Under the pieces are notes generated by a model that searched no databases, was not told where the DNA came from, and saw only the letters and a list, made by a program, of their open reading frames with translations. From Providencia rettgeri (GTDB lineage Bacteria; Pseudomonadota; Gammaproteobacteria; Enterobacterales; Enterobacteriaceae): a stretch of 64,000 nt of DNA. The DNA is taken from the NCBI RefSeq assembly GCF_001874625.1, contig NZ_CP017671.1, forward strand, positions 2,914,001-2,978,000, read 5' to 3'. Below are positions 27,912 through 39,792 of this stretch, in pieces (position 1 is the first letter of the stretch; each line of letters starts with the position of its first letter). A program made the position numbers and the translations under genes.

Positions 27912-29948
27912 GTGAACAAACGTGCTGTACAAACTGCTCGCCTTAGCTGGAATGAAGAAGGCACACCGATGTCCGAACAATTTGAAGACATCTATTTTTC
28001 TAACCAAGATGGCTTAGAAGAATCTCGTCATGTCTTTTTGCAAGGAAATCTTTTTCCTGAACGTTTCAATACTCACCCATTCAAAACCTGTGTTATTGCC
28101 GAAACAGGCTTTGGTACAGGGTTGAATTTTTTAGCATTATGGCAATCCTTTAACCAATTTAAAGCCGAGCATCCACACGCAAAATTGCAGCGTTTACACT
28201 TTATTAGCTTTGAAAAGTACCCCTTATCAAAGCCCGATTTAATCACAGCTCACCAATGCTGGCCTGAACTTAACGACCTATCACAATCACTGTGTGACAA
28301 CTGGCCTCAAGCATTACCCGGAAACCACCGTCTGACCTTACAAAATAGCGATGTTGTACTGGACTTATGGTTTGGTGATATTAATGAGCAAATATCTAAG
28401 CTAAAAAACAATCTAAACAATAAGATAGATGCATGGTTTTTAGATGGTTTTGCCCCCTCAAAAAACCCACAAATGTGGAGCGAACACTTGTTCGCTACAA
28501 TGGCTAAACTAGCCCGTATTAATGGTACATTTGCGACCTTTACCGTCGCAGGTTTTGTCAAAAGAGGGTTACAGCAAGCAGGTTTTACTCTTCAAAAAGT
28601 CAAAGGCTTTGGTAAAAAACGTGAAATGCTAACTGGCATAATGATAGAAAAAGAAACTGAAAACTTAACACCTTGGTTTGCAAGAGAAAAAGCCAATAAC
28701 CCAACAGACATTGCAATCATTGGTGGTGGCCTTGCAAGCCTCACCGCAGCTTACACCTTGCTAAAACGTGGCGCAAAAGTCACCTTATACTGTAAAGACT
28801 CGCAAGTCGCACAAAATGCTTCAGGCAACCGCCAAGGCGCAATTTACCCATTACTAACAGGTAATAATGACCCACTTGAGCGTTTTTTTATTAGTGCCTT
28901 TCCTTTTGCTTCACGCTTTTATCACCAATTGGCAAAACAGGGAGTTAAGTTTGACGGGCAATGGTGTGGAGTCAGCCAATTAGCTTATAACGATAAAGTT
29001 GCTAATAAAATAGCGGGCATGCTAGAAACCGACTGGCCCACCGATTTTGCTATTGGTAGAAACCGCCAGCAACTGAGTGACCTTTGTGGTATTGATGTCA
29101 ACCATGGTGGAATTCACTATGCTACCGGTGGTTGGTTGTGCCCTGCTCAACTCTGTGAAAGCTTACAACAATATTTACACCAACAGGGTGTCACATTCCA
29201 TTTTGAACACGATGTTAACGAACTTAAGCCTGATGGTGATAACTGGCAGTTGCTGATAAACACCCCCCAACAGACGTTAATATCTACTCATTCCACCGTT
29301 ATTATTGCCAATGGGCACAAACTGCGCCAATTTTCGCAAACTGTTAATTTACCTATTTCCCCTGTTAGAGGGCAAGTTAGCCACATCCCAACCAATGAAA
29401 CACTACAACAATTAAAAAATGTGTTGTGTTTTGAAGGTTATTTAACCCCTGCTGATGCTTCTGGCCAGCAACATTGTTTAGGTGCAAGTTACCAAAGGGA
29501 GCATCTGGATTTAAACTATAGCGAAGAAGAACAACAGGGGAACCGCCAAAAACTGATTGATAACCTGCCGGATGTTACTTGGCCTAACGATATTAATATT
29601 TCACACAAACATTCACGTCAAGGGGTACGTTGTGTTATCCGTGACCACTTCCCGCTATTAGGGAATGTGCCTGATTTTGAAAAACATATGGAAGTCTACC
29701 AAGATTTACCCTCTCAGATAGCCAAAAATCAGACTATTTGCCCTGCACCTATGCACCCAAATTTATTTATTTTTGGTGCCCTAGGCTCCCGAGGCTTATC
29801 AACTGCCCCACTTTGTGCTGAACTTCTCGCCGCACAAATTTTTGCTGAACCTCTACCTTTGGATGACGAAACCCTCGCAGAGCTTCATCCGAACCGTTTT
29901 TGGGTTAGAAAGTTATTATTAGGGCGTAAAGTAAAAACCCCTTATTGA
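27912..29948 (+). CDS. mnmC: Bifunctional tRNA mnm5s2U biosynthesis protein MnmC
   Basis: MnmC finishes the 5-methylaminomethyl-2-thiouridine modification at U34 of some tRNAs. The N-terminal methyltransferase domain (about 1-245) has [15 protein letters not shown] and [17 protein letters not shown]. The C-terminal FAD oxidoreductase domain starts with the dinucleotide motif [20 protein letters not shown] (about 270-290), then [13 protein letters not shown] and a C-terminal [19 protein letters not shown]. It is 678 residues and begins with GTG and only a weak ribosome site. It is divergent from fabB, as in E. coli. Confidence 0.96.
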   Translation: MNKRAVQTARLSWNEEGTPMSEQFEDIYFSNQDGLEESRHVFLQGNLFPERFNTHPFKTCVIAETGFGTGLNFLALWQSFNQFKAEHPHAKLQRLHFISFEKYPLSKPDLITAHQCWPELNDLSQSLCDNWPQALPGNHRLTLQNSDVVLDLWFGDINEQISKLKNNLNNKIDAWFLDGFAPSKNPQMWSEHLFATMAKLARINGTFATFTVAGFVKRGLQQAGFTLQKVKGFGKKREMLTGIMIEKETENLTPWFAREKANNPTDIAIIGGGLASLTAAYTLLKRGAKVTLYCKDSQVAQNASGNRQGAIYPLLTGNNDPLERFFISAFPFASRFYHQLAKQGVKFDGQWCGVSQLAYNDKVANKIAGMLETDWPTDFAIGRNRQQLSDLCGIDVNHGGIHYATGGWLCPAQLCESLQQYLHQQGVTFHFEHDVNELKPDGDNWQLLINTPQQTLISTHSTVIIANGHKLRQFSQTVNLPISPVRGQVSHIPTNETLQQLKNVLCFEGYLTPADASGQQHCLGASYQREHLDLNYSEEEQQGNRQKLIDNLPDVTWPNDINISHKHSRQGVRCVIRDHFPLLGNVPDFEKHMEVYQDLPSQIAKNQTICPAPMHPNLFIFGALGSRGLSTAPLCAELLAAQIFAEPLPLDDETLAELHPNRFWVRKLLLGRKVKTPY

Positions 29949-29975
29949 AACCAATACCTTGCAGCCTGCCATTCA

Positions 29976-30506
29976 TTAGCTAGCTGCAAGTTCATTTAAT
30001 GAGATAACCATTGCACAGCGATCTTCCCGTGCAAACCCCATATCAACTTCACTCTGTAAAATCGCTTTCAACTCAATGGTTAGCTTGTCATTATCAATGA
30101 TATCAAAACCTAAGCGTTGATAATAAGGGGCATTCCAAGGTACGTCACGAAAGGTTGTCAATGTCACAAACTGTAGCTGTAAAGACAATGTGGCTTCAAA
30201 TACCCGTTTGATTAATTGCCGACCAATTCCCTGACCTTGCCAGTTTTGGCAAACAGATAACTCACAAATATGTAAACTATTTCTGTGCTTTTCTGCATTG
30301 ATAAACCCCACTACTTCACCATCGTTATTGACAGCAACCCATTCAAGCTGCTGATGAATAAAAGCAAGGTGTTCTTGTTCCGTTTGCCCTTCCCCCTCAG
30401 CAACCCAACGGTATTTTTCATGGTTAGCGAATGTTTGCCCTGCGGATAATTCCACTGCGGGGAGATATTTGGCATCGTCTGGTACAGCTAAGCGGGTCAT
30501 ATACAT
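29976..30506 (-). CDS. GNAT-family N-acetyltransferase
   Basis: A 176-residue acetyltransferase. The acetyl-CoA binding motif is CQNWQGQGIGRQLIKRVFEA (Q/RxxGxG/A), after the beta-strand LHICELSV. The C-terminal APYYQRLGFDII is also typical. The start could be this ATG or the one two codons later (MTRLAVPDD); neither has a good ribosome site. It lies between mnmC (convergent) and yfcL and is absent from that spot in E. coli. The substrate is unknown. Confidence 0.85.
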   Translation of the reverse strand: MYMTRLAVPDDAKYLPAVELSAGQTFANHEKYRWVAEGEGQTEQEHLAFIHQQLEWVAVNNDGEVVGFINAEKHRNSLHICELSVCQNWQGQGIGRQLIKRVFEATLSLQLQFVTLTTFRDVPWNAPYYQRLGFDIIDNDKLTIELKAILQSEVDMGFAREDRCAMVISLNELAAS

Positions 30507-30584
30507 ATTATAAATGAGGAAAGTGATAGTATTAAAGTGTGAACCAAAAGCGGGTTCCCCCGCTTGTGATCATAAATCGATGGG

Positions 30585-30857
30585 TTATATTGCGTTATTC
30601 AGTAATTTTTTCCACATGTCCAAGACCAGCACTTGGTCCGGTGGTGTCAATTCACCCGCTTTGATTGCAGTGTGAATACTTTCTTCAACGCGTTGGAATA
30701 AAGCGTCAGAGCCAGTTTGGTTTTCTTCCTCCAGCTCTGCCACAGCAAGGGTTAAGTGACCACGCAAATAACCACCAGCGAACAATTCATCATCGTTAGC
30801 GTGTTCAACCATATCATCAATTTTTGTCAGTATGCGTGTTTCTAAATCCGCAAGCAT
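30585..30857 (-). CDS. yfcL: YfcL family protein
   Basis: A 90-residue, acidic, helical protein of unknown function. The segment FAGGYLRGHLTLAVAELEEE aligns with E. coli YfcL (FASGYLRGHLTLAIAELE), and the end LVLDMWKKLL is also conserved. It lies 28 bp downstream of epmC, probably in one transcript with epmC and yfcA as in E. coli. Confidence 0.88.
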   Translation of the reverse strand: MLADLETRILTKIDDMVEHANDDELFAGGYLRGHLTLAVAELEEENQTGSDALFQRVEESIHTAIKAGELTPPDQVLVLDMWKKLLNNAI

Positions 30858-30885
30858 GCTTAATCCTTACTGTAATGTATTTTCA

Positions 30886-31434
30886 TTAGGCAAAAATATC
30901 TTCCGGATAAGGGAAGTCTTCTGCACAAATAGGTGGCGTATTGTAAAACGATTGTAACGCATTAATAAAGCATAATGGTCGTTCAGGGATACCATTTTCT
31001 AAATAAACCATCACTTGTGCATGCACTTTACGCATAAAGGCAATACGATCGGGCTCAAAATCCCCTTCCAAGTTATCGCAACTGACATTAAATGGAATAC
31101 CAACCGCAACACAGAATAACCAATCTAAAGCTTGGGGTTTAATTTCAACCACTTCAAACTCACTCTGCGTTTTTTCATCTCGTCCATCTGGGCAATACCA
31201 GTAGCCATAATCGACTTGCTGGCGTCTGGCTTCCCCTGCGATGCACCAGTGTGAAATTTCATGTAACCCACTAGTAAAGAAACCATGCGCAAAAACAATA
31301 CGATGATAAGGAACAGACTCATCCGCAGGTAAGTAAATGGGTTCATCATCCCCTTTTACCAATTTGGTGTTATAACTTTCACCAAAACATTTATCAAAAA
31401 TATCAATTAGATCTTGATAGTTATATTTACTCAT
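30886..31434 (-). CDS. epmC: Elongation factor P hydroxylase EpmC
   Basis: EpmC (YfcM) hydroxylates the beta-lysyl-lysine of elongation factor P. The 182-residue protein has the metal-binding HEISHWCIAGEARR segment, GYWYCPDGRDEKTQSEFE and the highly conserved FNVSCDNLEGDFEPDRIAF. Its neighbours yfcL and yfcA are as in E. coli. EF-P and its other modifying enzymes are not in the window. Confidence 0.93.
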   Translation of the reverse strand: MSKYNYQDLIDIFDKCFGESYNTKLVKGDDEPIYLPADESVPYHRIVFAHGFFTSGLHEISHWCIAGEARRQQVDYGYWYCPDGRDEKTQSEFEVVEIKPQALDWLFCVAVGIPFNVSCDNLEGDFEPDRIAFMRKVHAQVMVYLENGIPERPLCFINALQSFYNTPPICAEDFPYPEDIFA

Positions 31435-31451
31435 GAATAATTTAAATCATC

Positions 31452-32255
31452 TTAAAATAATGAGAGAAACCAAGCTTTTATCACATCGCCATGGCTATCA
31501 TGGAGTAACTTAATACTCATTAATAACGAAATAACCACAATCATTGGCCTGATCAGTTTTTGTCCTTTGGTCAATACTAACCGTGCACCTAAGCGTGCAC
31601 CCACCATTTGGCCAATAAGCATAACAAAGCCGAGTACCCAAAGAACATGACCTCCGATAATAAAGAAGACTAAAGACCCAAAGTTGGAAGCAAAGTTCAG
31701 TAACTTAGCATGAGCCGTTGCTTTAGCGAGGTTATAACCAAGTAATAACACGTAACCCAATGCTAAAAATGACCCCGTACCGGGCCCAAATGCACCATCA
31801 TAAAAACCTAGCGTCATACCGATGGCAACACCAAAAAAAGGCATACTAATACGCTGTTGACGGTCTTGTACCCCAATCGATGGCGTTAATAAGAAGTATA
31901 AACCGACACAAATGACAAGAACCGGTAGCAGTTGCTTTAAAAACGCAGTATCAATCATTTGAATAACGATGGCGCCTAACATCGCACCAATCATCGTCAT
32001 AATGAACGGAAATATTTGCTCTCGTAAATCTATCGCTTTACGTCTAACAAAATAAAGGGTTGAAGAGAATGACCCACCAACGGCTTGTAATTTGTTGGTT
32101 GCTAATGCTTCAACAGGAGTGATCCCGACAGATAACAGGGCTGGAATGGTTAACAAGCCCCCGCCCCCTGCTATTGAATCAATAAAACCAGCGAAAAGTG
32201 CAACAAAGAAGAGTAACGCATAAACTTCAGGCGCAACGGCGGTTAGCCAATCCAT
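31452..32255 (-). CDS. yfcA: TauE/SafE-family membrane transporter YfcA
   Basis: A probable anion (sulfite or organosulfonate) transporter of the inner membrane with about eight hydrophobic segments. It shows the family motif FIDSIAGGGGLLTIPALLSVG near the N-terminus and GFYDGAFGPGTGSFLALGYV in the centre. I chose the ATG at 32255; an in-frame TTG at 32267 would add four residues. In E. coli mepA lies between yfcA and aroC; here that gene is missing. Confidence 0.9.
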   Translation of the reverse strand: MDWLTAVAPEVYALLFFVALFAGFIDSIAGGGGLLTIPALLSVGITPVEALATNKLQAVGGSFSSTLYFVRRKAIDLREQIFPFIMTMIGAMLGAIVIQMIDTAFLKQLLPVLVICVGLYFLLTPSIGVQDRQQRISMPFFGVAIGMTLGFYDGAFGPGTGSFLALGYVLLLGYNLAKATAHAKLLNFASNFGSLVFFIIGGHVLWVLGFVMLIGQMVGARLGARLVLTKGQKLIRPMIVVISLLMSIKLLHDSHGDVIKAWFLSLF

Positions 32256-32406
32256 TTTACAATCCAAAGATGAGAAATATCATGATGTTGATATGTAGTA
32301 TATCACAACCCAGATGAGGTATTTTAAGTAGGCTTCATCCAAACCTTTCTCACCCGTAAGCGACTAGACCGCCCCGCTCACGGGTTATAGCATCAACCTT
32401 TACTAA

Positions 32407-33495
32407 TTAATCAAATGCTTGCATCGTAGGAGTAACATCAGCACATTGCCCACGATGACGTAAGTAGTGATCCATTAAAACAATGGCCATCATCGCTTCT
32501 GCAATAGGTACAGCACGGATACCGACACAAGGGTCATGACGCCCTTTGGTGATCATTTCAACTTCTTCACCAGAACGGTTCAACGTCTTACCTGATACCG
32601 TGATGCTCGATGTTGGTTTCATCGCAATATGGGCAACAATCGGTTGGCTACTGCTGATGCCGCCTAAAATACCGCCAGCATGATTAGAGGTAAAACCATT
32701 ACGGGTAATTTCATCGCGATTTTCACTGCCTTTTAACGCAATAACACCAAAACCGTCACCAATTTCTACGCCTTTAACCGCATTAATACTCATGAGAGCA
32801 TGGGCTAAATCTGCATCTAAACGGTCGAATACCGGTTCCCCCAACCCCGCAGGAACATGTTCAGCAACCACAGTCACTTTAGCGCCGATTGAATCCCCCT
32901 CTTTCTTTAAACCACGCAATAATTCATCAAGTGAATCTAACTGGTTTGGATCAGGGCAAAAGAACGGGTTTTCCTCAACGATGGACCAATCTTTAATTTC
33001 ACATGCAATCGGGCCCATTTGTGTTAAACAACCACGAATTTGAACCCCTAGCTTTTCTTGTAGATACTTTTTAGCAATAGCCCCCGCAGCAACGCGCATT
33101 GCCGTTTCCCTTGCAGACGAGCGACCACCACCGCGGTAATCGCGTTGGCCATATTTTTGCTCATAGGTGTAATCCGCATGGCCGGGTCGAAAAACATCTT
33201 TAATTGCCCCATAATCTTGGGAACGTTGATCCGTATTTTCAATCAATAAACCAATACTTGTCCCCGTCGTTACCCCATTAAATACACCTGATAAAATTTT
33301 CACTTGGTCAGGTTCACGACGTGCCGTTGTATAACGAGATGTCCCAGGACGACGCCGGTCTAAATCTTTTTGTAAATCAGCTTCCGTTAGAGCTAAACCA
33401 GGGGGAACACCATCGATAATACAACCTAATGCCACCCCGTGTGACTCACCAAAGGTCGTTACGCGAAACAGTTGCCCAATTGAATTTCCTGCCAT
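32407..33495 (-). CDS. aroC: Chorismate synthase
   Basis: AroC converts 5-enolpyruvylshikimate 3-phosphate to chorismate using reduced FMN. The 362-residue protein has the N-terminal [34 protein letters not shown] and [20 protein letters not shown], and the FMN-contact [20 protein letters not shown]. The order prmB-aroC is the E. coli one, about 110 bp apart. Confidence 0.97.
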   Translation of the reverse strand: MAGNSIGQLFRVTTFGESHGVALGCIIDGVPPGLALTEADLQKDLDRRRPGTSRYTTARREPDQVKILSGVFNGVTTGTSIGLLIENTDQRSQDYGAIKDVFRPGHADYTYEQKYGQRDYRGGGRSSARETAMRVAAGAIAKKYLQEKLGVQIRGCLTQMGPIACEIKDWSIVEENPFFCPDPNQLDSLDELLRGLKKEGDSIGAKVTVVAEHVPAGLGEPVFDRLDADLAHALMSINAVKGVEIGDGFGVIALKGSENRDEITRNGFTSNHAGGILGGISSSQPIVAHIAMKPTSSITVSGKTLNRSGEEVEMITKGRHDPCVGIRAVPIAEAMMAIVLMDHYLRHRGQCADVTPTMQAFD

Positions 33496-33608
33496 CGAAG
33501 TTTCCTATTCTAAGCCGCTCTTGTATTACCAAGACGTGTGTTGTTTGCTGTTAATCGTTATGTAATTGTTATTGATTACATGATTATGAGAAATCACGCA
33601 ACCCTTGA

Positions 33609-34541
33609 TTAATCAATATAAAGCGCAAAGTGCTCATGATGCTCAACAAGCTGTTCACGCGTTAACATAAACACCCCGTCACCACCGTATTCAAAGTCCA
33701 GCCAAATAAATGGAATATCAGGGTACTGTTCAATTAAATGCACCATACTGTTGCCAACCTCACACACTAATACCCCTTCTTTCGTTAAGAACCGTGGGGC
33801 ATTAGCTAAAATACGGCGCACTAACTTTAGCCCATCACTGCCAGCTGCTAAGGCAAGTTCCGGCTCTACACGAAACTCTTCAGGTAGGTCATCCATATCT
33901 TCTGCATCCACATAAGGTGGATTAGTAACAATCAAATCATACTTAACTTCAGGCATATCGCGGAATAAATCGGAGCGAATAGGCACAACCTGATGCTCCA
34001 AACCATGGCTAGCGATATTTTGCTCAGTGACCGCGAGCACATCCGCCGAAATATCAACGGCATCAATTTCTGCTTCGGGGAATTCATATGCACAAGCAAT
34101 TGCAATACAGCCACTACCCGTACATAAGTCTAATATCGCTTGAGGTTCATCAGTTAATAGGCCAACAAAATGGTTATTGATAAGCTCCCCAATAGGTGAA
34201 CGAGGGATCAATACCCGCTCATCAACATAAAATTCGTGCCCACAGAACCACGAACGGTTAGTTAAATAGGCAACAGGAATGCGTTCATTAATACGGCGCA
34301 GAACACGCTCAATAATCCGATGGCGTTCTGTTGGTGTCAGGCGAGATGTCAGGAGTTCATCTGGTAGGTCTAGAGGCAAATAAAGTGTCGGTAACACTAA
34401 TTGCAACGCCTCATCCCACGGATTATCTGTACCGTGACCATAATACACATTGGCAGCATTAAAACGACTCATCGTCCAACGTAAAATATCCTGAATGGTA
34501 TGAAGTTCTGCAACAGCTTCATCAACGAAGATCTTTTCCAA
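33609..34541 (-). CDS. prmB: Ribosomal protein uL3 glutamine methyltransferase PrmB
   Basis: PrmB methylates a glutamine of ribosomal protein L3 using S-adenosylmethionine. The 310-residue protein has the SAM motif [20 protein letters not shown] and the catalytic NPPY in [17 protein letters not shown], typical of the HemK/PrmB family. Upstream, where E. coli has smrB directly divergent, the hut block is inserted here. Confidence 0.95.
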   Translation of the reverse strand: MEKIFVDEAVAELHTIQDILRWTMSRFNAANVYYGHGTDNPWDEALQLVLPTLYLPLDLPDELLTSRLTPTERHRIIERVLRRINERIPVAYLTNRSWFCGHEFYVDERVLIPRSPIGELINNHFVGLLTDEPQAILDLCTGSGCIAIACAYEFPEAEIDAVDISADVLAVTEQNIASHGLEHQVVPIRSDLFRDMPEVKYDLIVTNPPYVDAEDMDDLPEEFRVEPELALAAGSDGLKLVRRILANAPRFLTKEGVLVCEVGNSMVHLIEQYPDIPFIWLDFEYGGDGVFMLTREQLVEHHEHFALYID

Positions 34542-34680
34542 GAAGGGTTTCTCCAGCCTGTTTTTTGAAAGGGAATATTTGAATAACTAAAGTTTGCCAC
34601 GAAGTGAAAGACAAATCAGCAGATTAATGCAATAAAATCACCAACAACCTTTAGCTAGCACACCATTTTCGCTATAAATT

Positions 34681-34715
34681 AAAAATAAAAACGCCCTTTT
34701 TAATTAAAGGGCGTT
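34681..34715 (-). terminator. Terminator after the hut permease gene
   Basis: On the minus strand AACGCCCTTT pairs with AAAGGGCGTT and is followed by TTTATTTTT. It closes the hut permease transcript, 38 bp past its stop. Confidence 0.88.
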
Positions 34716-34752
34716 AAGTAACCTAGTCTTTTAGATGAGAAAAGTGATATCT

Positions 34753-36144
34753 CTAGCCTTCATTTTGCACAAGCTTCTCAACGTCCTTAGCTGGTTTCTT
34801 TACCCAAACCGCATAAGCAATAGCCAAAAGTGCCAACCACACAACCCCTACATATAAGGCAATACGCGTGGATTCAAAATACCCGAGCACACCAAAAATA
34901 AAGACCATGAAAGCTATCGCCAAAATAGGCGCCACAGGCCACATAGGAACAGGGAATTTTAATTTACTCACTTCTTCTGGCGTCATTTTTTTACGCATCG
35001 CAAACTGAGCTAGTAAAATCATTAGCCACACCCAGATGGTTGCAAACGTTGCTATTGATGCAATGATAACAAAAACATCCTCAGGAATAACATAATTCAA
35101 TACAACTCCGACCAATAATACCAGCACCATGACTAATACCGTCATCCAAGGCACACCGTTTTTTGTCAGTTTGGTAAAGGCTTTCGGTGCTTGTCCCTCA
35201 TGTGCCATACCATACATCATGCGCCCTGCGCCGAAAATATCACTGTTGATCGCAGAAATCGCTGCGGTGATCACCACAACATTTAAGATATTGGCAGCAG
35301 ATTGGATACCTAAACTGTCAAATATTTGTACAAATGGACTACCTTGCTGGCCAATTTGATTCCACGGATAAATACACATTAAAACGAAGAGCGTTAAAAC
35401 ATAGAATAACAAAATACGGATAGGAACAGCATTGATGGCGCGTGGAATAGTCACTTCAGGGTTTTTTGCTTCACTGGCGGTGATCCCAATCACTTCAATT
35501 CCACCGAATGCAAACATCACTACCGCAAAAGAGGCTATCACCCCTCCAACCCCATTAGGCATAAACCCATCATGGATAAATAAATTAGACACCCCAACCG
35601 CATGGTCAGCCGCTTGGCCAAAACCAAACATCATGATGGCAGCCCCACCCACTATCATCGCAATAATGGCGACCACTTTAATGATGGAAAGCCAAAACTC
35701 CATTTCACCAAACGTTTTCACGTGACACAAATTAATAGCACCAATAAAGAATATGATACTTAGCACCCATATCCATTGAGCGACATCAGGAAACCAGAGT
35801 TTCATATATACGCCAAATGCGGTGACATCAGCCAGACAAACAATAATCATTTCAAATATATATGTCCATCCAGCAAAAAAGCCAGCTCGAGCACCTAAAT
35901 AATGGCTAGCATATTGTGAGAACGACCCCGCAAGCGGACGATGTACCGCCATCTCGCCCAATGCGCGCATGACCATAAACACCGCGGCGCCCCCTATTAT
36001 ATAAGCGAGCAGTACCGCCGGGCCTGCTGTTTCTATTGCTTTTGCTGAACCATAAAATAAACCTGTACCAATCGCTGAACCTAAAGCCATAAATCGGATG
36101 TGACGCGCAGAAAGCCCTCGCGCAAGTTGTGATGTGCTTTGCAT
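34753..36144 (-). CDS. Amino acid permease of the ProY/HutT type, probable histidine permease
   Basis: A 463-residue APC-superfamily permease with 12 hydrophobic segments. The N-terminal [20 protein letters not shown] and [20 protein letters not shown], then [16 protein letters not shown], match the ProY group closely. Because it sits directly after hutH and ends the block at a terminator, histidine or urocanate is the likely substrate. Sequence alone cannot separate a histidine permease from a proline-type permease. It lies about 98 bp after hutH. Confidence 0.85.
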   Translation of the reverse strand: MQSTSQLARGLSARHIRFMALGSAIGTGLFYGSAKAIETAGPAVLLAYIIGGAAVFMVMRALGEMAVHRPLAGSFSQYASHYLGARAGFFAGWTYIFEMIIVCLADVTAFGVYMKLWFPDVAQWIWVLSIIFFIGAINLCHVKTFGEMEFWLSIIKVVAIIAMIVGGAAIMMFGFGQAADHAVGVSNLFIHDGFMPNGVGGVIASFAVVMFAFGGIEVIGITASEAKNPEVTIPRAINAVPIRILLFYVLTLFVLMCIYPWNQIGQQGSPFVQIFDSLGIQSAANILNVVVITAAISAINSDIFGAGRMMYGMAHEGQAPKAFTKLTKNGVPWMTVLVMVLVLLVGVVLNYVIPEDVFVIIASIATFATIWVWLMILLAQFAMRKKMTPEEVSKLKFPVPMWPVAPILAIAFMVFIFGVLGYFESTRIALYVGVVWLALLAIAYAVWVKKPAKDVEKLVQNEG

Positions 36145-36242
36145 GATTTATCCTTCGTATTATTTTATTAGTCGTGTAGATAAATACTTCAGGCGGCCGA
36201 TACGTTGCCGGCCACCTTTATTGGCTTGATGTACTACCAGTG

Positions 36243-37775
36243 CTATTTAGGGAAAACAGCACCTTTCGTAAATAATTTTGAAAGTTTATGTTGATTAATT
36301 AAATCAATGGCAGCTTCAATATCCGGTGCAAAATAACGGTCTTTATCATAATAAGCGACCTGTTCACGTAACGTTTTACGCGCTTTTTCGAGTGCTTCGC
36401 TAGATTTTAACCCTTCACGAAAATCTATCCCTTGGCATGCAGAAAGCCATTCTATCGCAAGAATACCAGTGACGTTTTTCGCCATCTCCCACAAACGACG
36501 CCCCGCAGCAGGTGCCATAGAAACATGGTCCTCTTGGTTTGCTGAAGTCGGTAAGCTATCGACACTCGAAGGGTGTGCTAACGCTTTATTTTCACTTGCC
36601 AATGCAGCTGCAGTGACTTGAGCAATCATAAAGCCAGAATTCACGCCGCCATTATTCACGAGGAATGGAGGAAGCTGTGACATATGGGTATCCATTAATA
36701 ACGCTATACGACGCTCGGATAGAGCCCCGATTTCGGCTAATGCCAAAGCAAGGTTGTCTGACGCCATCGCAACTGGCTCAGCGTGGAAATTGCCCCCAGA
36801 AATGATATCGCCGTTATCCGTAAACACCAGAGGGTTATCTGATACCGCATTTGATTCGATTAAAATCACCTCAGCCGCTTGGCGAATTTGAGTTAAGCAA
36901 GCTCCCATAACTTGTGGCTGGCAACGCAGTGAATAAGGGTCTTGTACTTTCACGCAGTTTTCATGCGACTTTGCCAACTCACTGCTTGATGATAATACCT
37001 CTCGGAACATGGCTGCGACATCAATTTGCCCTTTTTGCCCTCGCACTTCTTGTACTCGAGCATCAAAAGGTTTACGCGAACCTAATGTCGCTTCTACACT
37101 CAATGCCCCACAAATAATCCCTGAAAGTAGTAGTTTTTCAGCTTCAAATAACCCTTTAAGGGCAAAAGCAGTGGAGGTTTGGGTTCCGTTTAATAAAGCC
37201 AAGCCTTCTTTTGCTTCAAGCGTTAAAGGCTTCAGCCCTGCTTTTTCTAACGCTTTTTTGGCTGATATCCATTTACCTTCAAAACGAGCCTTTCCTTCAC
37301 CGAGTAAAATCAAGCTCATATGGGCTAAAGGTGCCAAATCACCTGATGCACCGACTGAACCTTTAGCAGGAATAAACGGGTAAACCTGTGCGTTGACTAA
37401 GGCAATTAAAGCATTGATTACTTCGAGGCGAATTCCTGAAAAGCCACGCGCTAAGCTATTAATTTTTAACACCATGATCAAACGTACTAGTTCGTCATCT
37501 AAAGGGTCACCCACACCAGCCGCATGTGACATCACGATAGAACGCTGTAATGACTGCAAGTCCTGCGTAGCAATACGCGTATTGGCTAGCAAACCAAACC
37601 CAGTGTTAATACCATAAGCAGTTCTATCTTCAGCAATAATTTTATTAACTGTTGCTACACTTTTTTCAATCACGGCATGAGCACGTTTATCTAATGTGAC
37701 AGTCACTGGCTGTTCAAAAACGATGCGCAAATCTTCGAGTGTCATTTTTCCTGGGTGGATAGTTAGTTTAGTCAT
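36243..37775 (-). CDS. hutH: Histidine ammonia-lyase HutH
   Basis: HutH deaminates histidine to urocanate, the first step of histidine breakdown. The MIO cofactor forms from Ala-Ser-Gly in [20 protein letters not shown] (Ala143-Gly145 from the chosen start). Other family blocks are [15 protein letters not shown] and [21 protein letters not shown] chose the ATG at 37775, 8 nt after AAGGAG; a GTG three codons upstream overlaps that ribosome site. The 12-bp gap to hutU indicates one transcript. Confidence 0.97.
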   Translation of the reverse strand: MTKLTIHPGKMTLEDLRIVFEQPVTVTLDKRAHAVIEKSVATVNKIIAEDRTAYGINTGFGLLANTRIATQDLQSLQRSIVMSHAAGVGDPLDDELVRLIMVLKINSLARGFSGIRLEVINALIALVNAQVYPFIPAKGSVGASGDLAPLAHMSLILLGEGKARFEGKWISAKKALEKAGLKPLTLEAKEGLALLNGTQTSTAFALKGLFEAEKLLLSGIICGALSVEATLGSRKPFDARVQEVRGQKGQIDVAAMFREVLSSSSELAKSHENCVKVQDPYSLRCQPQVMGACLTQIRQAAEVILIESNAVSDNPLVFTDNGDIISGGNFHAEPVAMASDNLALALAEIGALSERRIALLMDTHMSQLPPFLVNNGGVNSGFMIAQVTAAALASENKALAHPSSVDSLPTSANQEDHVSMAPAAGRRLWEMAKNVTGILAIEWLSACQGIDFREGLKSSEALEKARKTLREQVAYYDKDRYFAPDIEAAIDLINQHKLSKLFTKGAVFPK

Positions 37776-37787
37776 TAATGGCACTCC

Positions 37788-39467
37788 TTAACGTGTTTTA
37801 ATCATAGGTAAATTGAGATTTTTTTCTTCTGCACAAGCAATCGCGATGTCATACCCTGCGTCAGCATGGCGCATCACCCCTGTTGCGGGGTCATTGTGCA
37901 GTACTCGAGCAATACGCTCAGCCGCTTCGTCGGTTCCATCACAAACAATCACCACTCCCGAATGTTGTGAGAACCCCATTCCCACACCACCGCCATGATG
38001 CAAAGAAACCCATGTCGCGCCACTGGCTGTATTTAATAAAGCATTGAGTAGCGGCCAATCTGATACCGCATCAGAGCCGTCTTTCATCGCTTCTGTTTCA
38101 CGGTTTGGGCTAGCAACTGAGCCAGAATCTAAATGATCACGACCAATAACAATTGGGGCGGAAACCTCACCACTTCTGACCATCTCATTAAAGGCTAAGC
38201 CTAATTTAGCTCTGTCCCCTAAACCAACCCAACAAATACGCGCCGGTAACCCTTGAAAGCTGATCCGCTCACGTGCCATATCCAACCAACGATGTAAGTG
38301 CTTATCATCAGGTAATAATTGTTTAACTTTAGCATCAGTTTTGTAGATATCTTCGGGATCTCCTGATAACGCAACCCAACGGAATGGGCCAACGCCACGA
38401 CAAAATAGAGGGCGAATATAGGCAGGAACAAAACCAGGGAAATCAAAGGCATCTTTCACCCCCATTTCCAGCGCCATTTGGCGAATATTATTGCCATAAT
38501 CAAATGTGGGTATACCTTGTTTCTTGAATGCCAACATGGCTTTAACGTGTTCTGCCATGGATTTCTTTGCCGCTAAGGCAGTGGCTTGTGGCTCTTTGAC
38601 ACTGAGTTCTCGGTATTTTTCCCAACTCATGCCAATGGGTAAATAACCATTGAGTGGGTCATGGGCACTGGTTTGGTCGGTAACCATGTCTGGCTTCACA
38701 CCACGTTTAACTAATTCAGGTAAAATTTCAGCAGCATTTGCACACAGTGCAATAGAAATGGCTTTGCCTTCTGAGGTGTATTTTTTAAGACGTGCTAATG
38801 CATCATCGAGATCAGTGGCTTGTTCGTCGACATAATGCGTTCTTAGGCGAAAATCAATGCGGCTTTGTTGACATTCAATATTCAGTGAACAAGCCCCTGC
38901 AAGTGTTGCGGCTAATGGCTGAGCGCCCCCCATTCCACCTAACCCCGCCGTTAATACCCAACGACCAGTTAAGTCACCATTAAAATGCTGACGAGCGGCT
39001 TCAACGAATGTTTCATAAGTACCTTGGACAATCCCTTGGCTGCCGATATAAATCCAACTTCCTGCGGTCATTTGCCCATACATCGCCAAACCTTTGGCAT
39101 CCAGTTCGTTGAAATGCTCCCAATTGGCCCAATGAGGCACAAGATTCGAATTAGCAATTAAAACGCGTGGAGCATTAGCGTGAGTTTTAAACACCCCGAC
39201 AGGTTTACCGGACTGAACAAGTAAAGTTTCATCGTTTTCGAGTTGTTTCAAAGATTCAATGATTTGGTCATAACATTGCCAATTACGTGCCGCACGACCA
39301 ATACCACCATATACAACTAATTCATGGGGATTTTCTGCAACATCGGGGTCAAGGTTATTCATTAACATACGTAGTGGCGCTTCCGTCAGCCAGCTTTTTG
39401 CACTCAATGAATTACCACGCGGCGCCCTAATTTCGATATTTCTATATTTATTATTAAGTGCTGTCAC
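37788..39467 (-). CDS. hutU: Urocanate hydratase HutU
   Basis: Urocanase uses NAD as an electrophile to make imidazolonepropionate. The 559-residue protein has the long conserved stretch [20 protein letters not shown] (NAD site), [37 protein letters not shown] (with the conserved active-site Cys) and [20 protein letters not shown]. It is the first gene of the hutU-hutH-permease unit, with a HutC-type operator about 60 bp upstream. Confidence 0.97.
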   Translation of the reverse strand: MTALNNKYRNIEIRAPRGNSLSAKSWLTEAPLRMLMNNLDPDVAENPHELVVYGGIGRAARNWQCYDQIIESLKQLENDETLLVQSGKPVGVFKTHANAPRVLIANSNLVPHWANWEHFNELDAKGLAMYGQMTAGSWIYIGSQGIVQGTYETFVEAARQHFNGDLTGRWVLTAGLGGMGGAQPLAATLAGACSLNIECQQSRIDFRLRTHYVDEQATDLDDALARLKKYTSEGKAISIALCANAAEILPELVKRGVKPDMVTDQTSAHDPLNGYLPIGMSWEKYRELSVKEPQATALAAKKSMAEHVKAMLAFKKQGIPTFDYGNNIRQMALEMGVKDAFDFPGFVPAYIRPLFCRGVGPFRWVALSGDPEDIYKTDAKVKQLLPDDKHLHRWLDMARERISFQGLPARICWVGLGDRAKLGLAFNEMVRSGEVSAPIVIGRDHLDSGSVASPNRETEAMKDGSDAVSDWPLLNALLNTASGATWVSLHHGGGVGMGFSQHSGVVIVCDGTDEAAERIARVLHNDPATGVMRHADAGYDIAIACAEEKNLNLPMIKTR

Positions 39468-39527
39468 TTGTATACCCTCTATTTATCGATTCATTGGATA
39501 CTCACTCTATCTTTCTATAGATATAGT

Positions 39528-39537
39528 TGTATATACA
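39528..39537. promoter_or_regulatory. HutC-type operator upstream of hutU
   Basis: The palindrome TGTATATACA, as known for HutC operators, lies about 60 bp before the hutU start. The same ten bases occur upstream of hutI at 42127-42136. These are the only two places in the hut region where I see it. The rest of this 325-bp gap (39468-39792) holds no gene. Confidence 0.72.
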
Positions 39538-39792
39538 TGTACGATCAATCAATTTTTTAACATAAAAATTAAATTATTTTTATATAAAAAAGAGGGTTTT
39601 CATTAAAAAACAACAAGATAATTATCTTATGTATTTATTGTTCTATACTTTTTTATTCTAAATTTGCCTGTGAGATCACATTAAATTCACAATAATTTTA
39701 CATGAAAAAACAAAAAAACGTGATGGAGAGAGTGTGTAAGGCGCAAAGCGGAAATTTGTATTAATACAACCCCGCCTATTTTTTAATAAAAA